The position numbers were made by a program, and so were the translations under genes. The notes under the pieces were generated by a model that was not told where the DNA came from, searched no databases, and saw only the letters and a program-made list of their open reading frames with translations. 64,000 nucleotides of DNA from Candidatus Bodocaedibacter vickermanii (lineage in GTDB: Bacteria; Pseudomonadota; Alphaproteobacteria; UBA6184), in NCBI RefSeq assembly GCF_014896945.1, contig NZ_CP054719.1, positions 62,001 to 126,000 of the forward strand. The letters run 5' to 3'. Below are positions 57,525-64,000 of this stretch, one piece after another (position 1 is the stretch's first letter; each line of letters opens with the position of its first letter).

Positions 57525-59069
57525 ATGATATCGATTCAACACAGTCTTACAGACACACAGCACGCTTCTTTAGTAAACCTAGGTCAACATCCCGATAATG
57601 ATAATAGTTTTGAAACGGTGCTGAATGCAGTTGCTGTAGAAAAAATGCCTATTGAAGAATCTGAAGAGAATCTACCCACGTTAAAATCAGACAGTCATGT
57701 TCATGAACACACGTTGGCAACGCATTCACTAGACGTAATGATAAGTAAGACTGCCCATTCAGAGCAGATTCAAAGTACCCCTGTTAATTTAACACGTGAG
57801 CACTCTCAAAAAGAAACACCAGCAGATAGTTTTGTATTAAAGAAATCAAGGTTAAAGGCAACACAAATTGATGGAACAGAAGTAGATCCATCCATGATGA
57901 TCCCTCTTGTTCCAATTAACGTGCGCTCTAATTCAGTAACGTTAATATCCTATGAGCCAAAGGACTGCGAAGAATCTTTGCAGGTGGGTCTCAATGGTGA
58001 TGATGCATTAGAACCTAGTATAAATTTAATCGCCATAGACGCTTATTCTGTAAATCCAACGTATGCAGCAAAGGTTGATTCAAGAAACGATGTAAACAAT
58101 GCTGCAACACACGCTTTAAATGGTAAGGAAGCGTTGATTAGAGATGAGGATCCTCAATCATTGTCTTTTAGCAAAGAAAATATCTCACACGATCACGCTG
58201 CAGAGTTGATACCAACAACACAGGCTGTCCATGGCATGACAGATCAAACTATAATGATAAGACCAGCATCGGCTAAAATGATTCGTGAGATACAATCAAA
58301 TGAAGACGATATTTTGATGGATGAAGTTCCAATTGTATCAATCGCTTTGAAACGTGATCCTGTGATGCGTGATGTTCCCCTTATGAAATCAGATTTAGAT
58401 CCAAAACCTAAAAATGAAAACGTAGGATTCGATCATACACCTGTTTCGACCTCTAAGATATTAGCTGACATCACTCAATCATCAAAAGATACTAACACGG
58501 ATTCATTCGAAAATGATTTTGAAGTTGTAGAACCATCGCAAGATAACCCTTTAAAAGGATCTGTTTTGAATTTTGTTCAAAGTGCATCACCAACAGAATC
58601 GTCTGAAATTACAGCGAACGTAAGTGTATCAAATTCTGCATCAACACAGCAAATACAGCACGCTATTCTTGATGCAAAAGAAGGGATACATCCTAAAGAA
58701 TCAAAGACTCTAACTGTGATTTTGAATCCAGAAGAATTAGGTGTTGTGAATGTAGAATTAACAGCAGATGAAACTGGAAAATTAAGTGCTGTGTTATCCG
58801 TAGAAAAACGTGAAACATTAGATGTATTGCAGCACGATTTACACCAATTAAAAACTGTCCTTAAGGAAATTGGCATTGATGAATCCAGTATCAGTTTACA
58901 GCTTTCATCCAACAATGAACAGGGACAACAGAAACAGTCTGAATACATAGCGTGGGAAGAACGTGAACAGATGTTGATGCGCTCTCCACACATACCAATG
59001 AAAACTGCAGCAGAAAAAGCAACCTATCCAGAACGCCCAAGTTTACGGCGTTTAGATATTAAAGCTTAA
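57525..59069 (+). CDS. fliK: flagellar hook-length control protein FliK
   Basis: Secreted ruler that sets hook length and switches flagellar export specificity; 514 aa. The N-terminal ~390 residues are low-complexity and poorly conserved, as expected. The C-terminal Flg_hook domain (about 395-470) is recognisable: LTVILNPEELGVVNVELT, LSAVLSVEKRETLDVLQHDL and LKTVLKEIGID. No clear ribosome site before ATG 57525, so the exact start is uncertain. First gene after a sigma-54-type promoter; flgD follows 14 bases later. Confidence 0.85.
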   Translation: MISIQHSLTDTQHASLVNLGQHPDNDNSFETVLNAVAVEKMPIEESEENLPTLKSDSHVHEHTLATHSLDVMISKTAHSEQIQSTPVNLTREHSQKETPADSFVLKKSRLKATQIDGTEVDPSMMIPLVPINVRSNSVTLISYEPKDCEESLQVGLNGDDALEPSINLIAIDAYSVNPTYAAKVDSRNDVNNAATHALNGKEALIRDEDPQSLSFSKENISHDHAAELIPTTQAVHGMTDQTIMIRPASAKMIREIQSNEDDILMDEVPIVSIALKRDPVMRDVPLMKSDLDPKPKNENVGFDHTPVSTSKILADITQSSKDTNTDSFENDFEVVEPSQDNPLKGSVLNFVQSASPTESSEITANVSVSNSASTQQIQHAILDAKEGIHPKESKTLTVILNPEELGVVNVELTADETGKLSAVLSVEKRETLDVLQHDLHQLKTVLKEIGIDESSISLQLSSNNEQGQQKQSEYIAWEEREQMLMRSPHIPMKTAAEKATYPERPSLRRLDIKA

Positions 59070-59083
59070 GAAAGGAGATAATC

Positions 59084-60193
59084 ATGGCTGGAGTAGCAGC
59101 AATAGGCGGGACAGCTGATCCTATTGAAAAAAGAAAAACAGCAATGATCGATGAAGCTGAAGAGAAGGAGCAGTTTGATTCCATGATGCAAGTAGAACGT
59201 GCAAAAGGGGATCAAAAAGCAGCAGAACATGGCAGTGATGTTCTTAAAGGATTATTCGCTGATCCAGAAAAAATGCTGAAATTATGGTTGATGAATGAAA
59301 CCAAGCCCAACCCATTTGCTCAAGAACAAAAAGATCCTATGGAAACGTTTGGAAAGTTTTTGCAATCGATGTTGATGCAAACACAAACGGATTCGTTGAA
59401 TAAATTAAAAGATACTATGGTGCGTAATAACAAATATTCAGCAACAGGGTTAATGGGACAAATGGTGGAAATTGAATCTGATAAAATGAACATTGCACCC
59501 GGACGCAAAATTGTGCAGAACTTTGCTGTTCCAGACGCAGCTTCGGCATTTGAAGTAGAAATCAAAAATGCATCAGATGAAGTTGTATATCGTAATCAAG
59601 CTTTTAACGTAAGCTCAGGTATCAACCAATTTACATGGGACGGGGTTGATAACGAAGGTAAACTGCTGCCAATTGGAGAGTATAAAATTTCAGTTTCTTT
59701 AAAGAAAGAAGTTAAAAATGAGGATGGTTCACCTAAGCTTGAGCATATGGAATATGCGGTAGATTTGGATGGAAAACAAATTCACGACAAGATTGAAACT
59801 CTTTCAATGATTGATCGTGAAGTTCAATTTGCTTATGAAATACCCGAAGGTTTAGCAGGTATGAAGTATGCTTCTGTGTGGATTTTGAATTCAAAAAACC
59901 AAGCAGTGCACAAAACTGAAATTGAAGCAAAAGGTGGGCAAAAGGGCGTATACAGTTGGAATTGCCTGGATGCTTCGGGACACAGGGTTCCAGAAGATAT
60001 CTATTCAGTTCAAATAAACTTTAAAGATGAAAAACGCAAGATGCTTGAAACTGATAAACAGGCAGTCATTCGTGTGACCGGAAAAGTTCAAGGCGTTGAA
60101 GTTAATGATAATGGCGAACCCAACTTAATAACGTCACGCATTAAAGCACCATTGTCTACAGTAAAACGAATTGTTAGTGAAAACGGATTATAA
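59084..60193 (+). CDS. flgD: flagellar hook cap protein FlgD with two Ig-like domains
   Basis: Scaffold that caps the growing hook; 369 aa against a usual 220-240. The N-terminal part (PFAQEQKDPMETFGKFLQSMLMQ-type) resembles the FlgD secretion and capping segment. Two FlgD Ig-like units follow: one around residues 130-215 with NQFTWDGVDNEGKLLPIGEY, the other around 245-330 with GVYSWNCLDASGHRVPEDIY. The second copy explains the extra length. AAAGGAGA precedes ATG. Between fliK and flgE. Confidence 0.88.
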   Translation: MAGVAAIGGTADPIEKRKTAMIDEAEEKEQFDSMMQVERAKGDQKAAEHGSDVLKGLFADPEKMLKLWLMNETKPNPFAQEQKDPMETFGKFLQSMLMQTQTDSLNKLKDTMVRNNKYSATGLMGQMVEIESDKMNIAPGRKIVQNFAVPDAASAFEVEIKNASDEVVYRNQAFNVSSGINQFTWDGVDNEGKLLPIGEYKISVSLKKEVKNEDGSPKLEHMEYAVDLDGKQIHDKIETLSMIDREVQFAYEIPEGLAGMKYASVWILNSKNQAVHKTEIEAKGGQKGVYSWNCLDASGHRVPEDIYSVQINFKDEKRKMLETDKQAVIRVTGKVQGVEVNDNGEPNLITSRIKAPLSTVKRIVSENGL

Positions 60194-60210
60194 TAAAAAG
60201 GAGATAAAAC

Positions 60211-61572
60211 ATGAGTATCGTAACAGCACAATCAGGCGTAAAAGCAGCCCAGGTCGCAATGGGCGTATCAGTAGAAAACGTGGTTAGTGCCCAAAACGTT
60301 GGTGGTAAATCTGCAGCAGTTGACTTTTCAGCCGTGGTAACATCAGGGACAACAGGATCATATTCTCCAGGAGCTGTGAACACGCTGGTTTCTCGTAACG
60401 TCTCTGAGCAGGGTATTTTGAAAAGTACGGGTGTTGCCACGCATATTGCAATTACAGGTGTTAACGGATTTGTTATTACTAAAAACTCATTAACGGCGGG
60501 TGAGGGGCAATTTGGATTAAAACGAGGCGGAGCATTTAACCGTAACCAACAAGGATTTTTGGAAGATAAAGGTGTTTTTTTAATGGGGTGGCCAGTAGGT
60601 GCAAACGGTTCTGTGAAAGCGGGTATTAACCAAGAGGTTGTAGATGATTTGGTTCCAATCCAGGTTAACCAGGTTGCGGGTGTTGTTCGACAGACTACAG
60701 AAGTTGAGTTTAGCGGAAACTTATCGTCAGGGTCAGCAACGCCTGTGGGAGAATCATTTACAAAAACCCAACGTATTTTTGATAGCATGGGAACTCCTCA
60801 TAACTTAATTTTTACATTCAAAAGATTGCCCGCAGGCGGAGATTCTGATAACCAAGTTCAATACTCAACTGAGGTAACAGTAGAAGGAGGTGTTGTCAAA
60901 CGCAACGATACGTCTGGGGCGATTATTGGTTCTGCTGGAACGCCTATGATTGTAAGTTTTAACCAACTTGGACAATTTAACTTATGTGATTATGGTCAGG
61001 CAACAGAATCGAACATGTCTCCTAAATTGTGCGTTGAATGGACGAGTCCAACGATTAACTCTGCTCCGTTAGAAATGACATTAAAGCTAGGTAAAGGAAA
61101 GGGAGCAACCCCAACAGTCTGGACAGGAGCTGCTGAACCGTTGGCGGAAGGTAACCTAACAGCATATGATGGTAGCTCATTAATTACATATAGCCAACAA
61201 GATGGTTTGGGGTATGGTCGATTTGAAAATATCCGTATTGAAGAAGATGGAACTGTCAGTGCGTTGTTTAGTAATGGACGAAGTGTGGCAATTGCAAGAT
61301 TGGCAATGGGAACGGTAGCTAGTCCCAACGATTTGGAATTTGTGACGGGTAACATTTTTTATGAAACACGTAAATCAGGTTCTATCGTGTTAGGTCAGGC
61401 TGGTGAAAATGGACTTGGAAAGATTAAATCGGGTGCTTTGGAAAGCTCGACAGTATCCTTGGATCAAGAGTTTGGTAAAATTATGGAATTAAAGATTTAC
61501 CACCAAGGATGTTTGATGTCCATGAAACAAGCGGACAGAATGGCAGAAGAGTTGATGCAAATCATGAAATAA
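60211..61572 (+). CDS. flgE: flagellar hook protein FlgE
   Basis: Structural subunit of the flagellar hook, exported by the flagellar type III apparatus; 453 aa. N-terminal helix (QSGVKAAQVAMGVSVENVVSAQNVGG), D1 segment (GAFNRNQQGFLEDKGVFLMGW), a D2-type domain at about 165-335 (FSGNLSSGSATPVGES to NLTAYDGSSLITYS) and a C-terminal helix ending with MKQADRMAEELMQIMK. The two terminal helices are those of rod/hook proteins, though the N-terminal one is diverged. Ribosome site AAAGGAGA. Terminator follows. Confidence 0.9.
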   Translation: MSIVTAQSGVKAAQVAMGVSVENVVSAQNVGGKSAAVDFSAVVTSGTTGSYSPGAVNTLVSRNVSEQGILKSTGVATHIAITGVNGFVITKNSLTAGEGQFGLKRGGAFNRNQQGFLEDKGVFLMGWPVGANGSVKAGINQEVVDDLVPIQVNQVAGVVRQTTEVEFSGNLSSGSATPVGESFTKTQRIFDSMGTPHNLIFTFKRLPAGGDSDNQVQYSTEVTVEGGVVKRNDTSGAIIGSAGTPMIVSFNQLGQFNLCDYGQATESNMSPKLCVEWTSPTINSAPLEMTLKLGKGKGATPTVWTGAAEPLAEGNLTAYDGSSLITYSQQDGLGYGRFENIRIEEDGTVSALFSNGRSVAIARLAMGTVASPNDLEFVTGNIFYETRKSGSIVLGQAGENGLGKIKSGALESSTVSLDQEFGKIMELKIYHQGCLMSMKQADRMAEELMQIMK

Positions 61573-61597
61573 ACTTACTTAACATTATCATAAGATT

Positions 61598-61623
61598 CAG
61601 CCCCCTGCATGGGGGCTGTTTTA
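61598..61623 (+). terminator. intrinsic terminator after flgE
   Basis: CAGCCCCC (61598-61605) pairs with GGGGGCTG (61611-61618) around TGCAT, then TTTTA. It separates flgE from the exported FlgE-like gene, which must have its own promoter. Confidence 0.85.
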
Positions 61624-61635
61624 GTTAACCATTTG

Positions 61636-61664
61636 TTTAGAGTGCGTGCCTTATCCTGTATAAA
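61636..61664 (+). promoter_or_regulatory. possible promoter of the exported FlgE-like gene
   Basis: TATAAA (61659-61664) with TTTAGA (61636-61641) 17 bases upstream. The -35 matches only partly. Located between the flgE terminator and the ATG at 61683. Confidence 0.35.
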
Positions 61665-61682
61665 ACAAAATATGGTGGTAAA

Positions 61683-63434
61683 ATGAAAAAACTCATAAAA
61701 TTAATTGCATGTTTAAATATTGGTGCTTCGTCAATTGCAATGGGATCAACACTTGAAGTTATTGATGGCGGTGGATATTTAGTTGGGGTGGATCGCATCA
61801 GTCAACAAGAAGTTCGATTGGTTCGTGAAGGTGTATTTCATTATAACCCCAGTACTGGTGAGTTTGAAAATGATGAGGTTAGATTACTTGCGTGGTCAGA
61901 GGAAACAACACGTAAAAGAGATTTTAGTGTAGAGCTCCTAACCAAACAGGTCTGTCTACCTACTACCGAATTTGAGTTTTACGGCAACTTATCATCAGGT
62001 TCAGCAACGCCAGTTGGAGAATCATTTACAAAAACACAGTGTATTTTTGATAATTTAGGAACATCTCATAACCTAATCTTTACATTTAAGAGATTGCCAG
62101 CAGGTTTGAATGCGGACAATCGAATTCAATACTCAACTGAGGTCACTGTAGAAGGGGGCGTTGTCAAACGTAACGATATGTCTGGAGCGGTTATCGACCT
62201 TTCGGACGTTCCTATGATTGTGACGTTTAATCAATGTGGGCTATTGAACTTACTTGATTATGGTCAATCTAGTGAATCGAATGTACCGCCAAAACTATAT
62301 ATTGAATGGATGAATCCTAGTATTAATGCTGCTCCATTAGCCATTGATCTTAAGTTGGGGAAAGGAAAAGGAGCAAGCCCAACGGCCTGGACAGGAGCTT
62401 CGGAACCATTTGCAAACGGAAATCTAACGGCGTATGATGGCAACTCATTGATTGCATATAGCCAACAATATGGCGGGTATGCAATTTCTAAAATTTTAAG
62501 TGCGAAAGAGCCGTTGCGATTTTCGTGGATTAAACAGGCAACAGGATTATCAACGCATCTTTCAAAGATTCCACATGGGACAGTTCGCGCAACCTCTGAA
62601 ATTGAACTTAGCGGAAACTTATCGTCAGGTGCAGCAACGCCGGTTGGAGAATCATTTACAAAAACCCAACGTGTTTTTGATAGTGTGGGAACACCCCATA
62701 ACTTAATTTTCGCATTTACAAGATTACCCGAAGGAACAGATTCTGATAACCAAGTTCAATACTCAACTGAGGTCACAGTAGAGGGGGGCGTTGTCAAACG
62801 TAACGATACGTCTGGGGCGGTTATCGACCTTTTGGGCGTTCCTATGATTGTAAGTTTTAACCAACTTGGACAACTTAACTTATGTGATTATGGTCAGGCA
62901 ACAGAATCTAACATAGCTCCTGAGTTGTATATTGAATGGAACGATGTATCTATAAATTCTGAGCCTCAAACTATTAAACTTAACCTTGGTAAAGGAAAGA
63001 GATCAAGTCCAACTGTATGGGCAAGAGCTTCTGACTCAATGGCAGAGGGAAATCTTACTGCATATGACGGGAACTCATTGATTACATATAGCCATCAAGA
63101 TGGGTTAGGTTATGGTCAATATGAAAGTGTAACCGTGAGTGATGTCGGAAAAGTAACGGCACACTACAGCAATCGAAATTCCATAGATATTGGGAATCTA
63201 GCCGTTGCAATTATTCCAAACCCAGGTGGGTTAAAACAAATGGGTGCCTCATATCGTGTGACTGAATTATCCGGTCTGCCAACGATTTCTTTTGGCGGGC
63301 AACCCGGCTGGGGTAAGTTAAAGTTTATAGCTCCACCTATTGCACGCATGGATGCTGTTGATCAACCAGTGAAGGTTCTCCAATGTATGGATGGTGAGTT
63401 GATGGCGTTAGCGGAAGCTGCAGGCAATGATTAA
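61683..63434 (+). CDS. Sec-exported FlgE-like protein with two hook domains
   Basis: 583 aa, paralogue of the adjacent flgE. A signal peptide (KKLIKLIACLNIGASSIAMG) replaces the FlgE N-terminal helix. Then comes a D1-like segment (GVFHYNPSTGEFENDEVRLLAW) and two copies of the D2-type domain, about 97-263 and 306-477, each running from GNLSSG to NLTAYDGNSL. A C-terminal region resembles the FlgE D1 return strand, but the terminal assembly helix is shortened. It should go through Sec to the periplasm or surface, not the flagellar export gate, so it is not a normal hook subunit. Function unknown. Confidence 0.8.
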   Translation: MKKLIKLIACLNIGASSIAMGSTLEVIDGGGYLVGVDRISQQEVRLVREGVFHYNPSTGEFENDEVRLLAWSEETTRKRDFSVELLTKQVCLPTTEFEFYGNLSSGSATPVGESFTKTQCIFDNLGTSHNLIFTFKRLPAGLNADNRIQYSTEVTVEGGVVKRNDMSGAVIDLSDVPMIVTFNQCGLLNLLDYGQSSESNVPPKLYIEWMNPSINAAPLAIDLKLGKGKGASPTAWTGASEPFANGNLTAYDGNSLIAYSQQYGGYAISKILSAKEPLRFSWIKQATGLSTHLSKIPHGTVRATSEIELSGNLSSGAATPVGESFTKTQRVFDSVGTPHNLIFAFTRLPEGTDSDNQVQYSTEVTVEGGVVKRNDTSGAVIDLLGVPMIVSFNQLGQLNLCDYGQATESNIAPELYIEWNDVSINSEPQTIKLNLGKGKRSSPTVWARASDSMAEGNLTAYDGNSLITYSHQDGLGYGQYESVTVSDVGKVTAHYSNRNSIDIGNLAVAIIPNPGGLKQMGASYRVTELSGLPTISFGGQPGWGKLKFIAPPIARMDAVDQPVKVLQCMDGELMALAEAAGND

Positions 63435-63501
63435 CGAGAGGCCATTTAGGGTTTGTTAATATGGATGTGGTTTAATTAGATAAGTTTGAAAGAAATTATT
63501 C

Positions 63502-64000
63502 ATGTTATCACGCATTACGACTGTTGCTTTTCAGGGCATTCAAGCCGTTCCTGTGGATGTACAAGTCCAAATAGCGAATGGCTTGCCTGCCTTTAATATC
63601 GTTGGATTAGCCGATAAAACGGTTGCTGAATCCCGCGAACGCATTCGGTCTGCATTAACATCGATCGGACTAAGTTTACCCCCAAAACGAATCACTGTTA
63701 ACTTATCGCCTGCGGATATGCAAAAAGAAGGCAGTCATTTTGATTTGCCCATTGCAATTGCTGTATTAATTGGACTTGAAGTTATTTCTGCTGAGGTGTC
63801 GTCAGCTTATGTAGCCCTAGGAGAGCTATCATTAGCTGGGGATTTACTACCCGTGAACGGTGTATTACCTGCAGCATTTTATGCAGCATCTGAAGCTAAG
63901 AAAGTGATTTGCCCGCACAAAAATGGTCCGGAAGCCACTTGGGGCGGGGGGCAGGGCGTATTAGCCCCATTAACGCTAATCCAATTGATTCAGTGTTTGC
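63502..64000 (+). CDS. comM: YifB/ComM family Mg-chelatase-like ATPase, 3'-truncated
   Basis: Hexameric helicase that in naturally competent bacteria promotes branch migration during transformation; function less clear in others. 166 codons are present before the window ends. ATG 63502; N-terminus MLSRITTVAFQGIQAVPVDV, NGLPAFNIVGLADKTVAESRERIRSAL and LPPKRITVNLSPADMQKEG match the family's Lon-like domain (GSHFDLPIAIAVL). The AAA+ core lies beyond the window. It starts 67 bases after the FlgE-like gene. Confidence 0.93.
   Translation, partial: MLSRITTVAFQGIQAVPVDVQVQIANGLPAFNIVGLADKTVAESRERIRSALTSIGLSLPPKRITVNLSPADMQKEGSHFDLPIAIAVLIGLEVISAEVSSAYVALGELSLAGDLLPVNGVLPAAFYAASEAKKVICPHKNGPEATWGGGQGVLAPLTLIQLIQCL

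Overview
The window reads as a chromosomal segment of an AT-rich alphaproteobacterium, most likely an intracellular member of Holosporales or a similar order. Evidence: the fused str-S10-spc-alpha gene order with secY-adk-rpsM and no infA or rpmJ; the hflK-hflC-degQ set; an Isc-type ferredoxin; a recO N-terminus of alphaproteobacterial type; and dispersed palindromic repeats, an Rpn-type nuclease and type VI secretion genes of the kind common in endosymbionts. The order-level assignment is inference; no rRNA or tRNA gene was found to anchor it.

Layout. 1-25,390: transcription and translation block, all on the + strand: rpoB (5' end outside the window), rpoC, rpsL, rpsG, fusA, tuf, then rpsJ to rplQ with secY, adk and rpoA, closed by a strong terminator. 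rplW is split by a frameshift at an A8 run. 25,400-29,670: an exported DegP-like protease, a lipoprotein LD-carboxypeptidase and an Atm1-type ABC exporter, closely packed. 29,670-31,590: 1.9 kb without a convincing gene, full of palindromic repeats, with a 132-bp tandem array and a possible structured RNA on the - strand. 31,590-40,300: esterase, cyclase-family hydrolase and recO (-), exported parvulin (+), a xer recombinase, a tiny membrane protein and secA (-), uppP and ferredoxin (+). 40,303-42,507: parC (-).

42,770-47,155: three tandem paralogues of an exported protein of unknown function with a kinase-like motif pattern; two carry duplicated promoters and terminators. 47,198-50,537: hflK-hflC-degQ (-). 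50,689-51,707: a frameshifted Rpn-type PD-(D/E)XK gene with a signal peptide. 51,986-57,366: tssF, tssG, an exported EEP-fold phosphohydrolase and an Xaa-Pro aminopeptidase, bracketed by a 42-bp inverted repeat. 57,472-61,572: a sigma-54-type promoter followed by fliK, flgD and flgE. 61,683-63,434: a Sec-exported FlgE derivative with two copies of the hook domain. 63,502-end: comM/yifB, truncated by the window edge.

The most unusual items are the exported kinase-like triplet, the Sec-targeted double-domain hook paralogue, the split essential rplW, and a repeat family that supplies the stop codons of two neighbouring genes.
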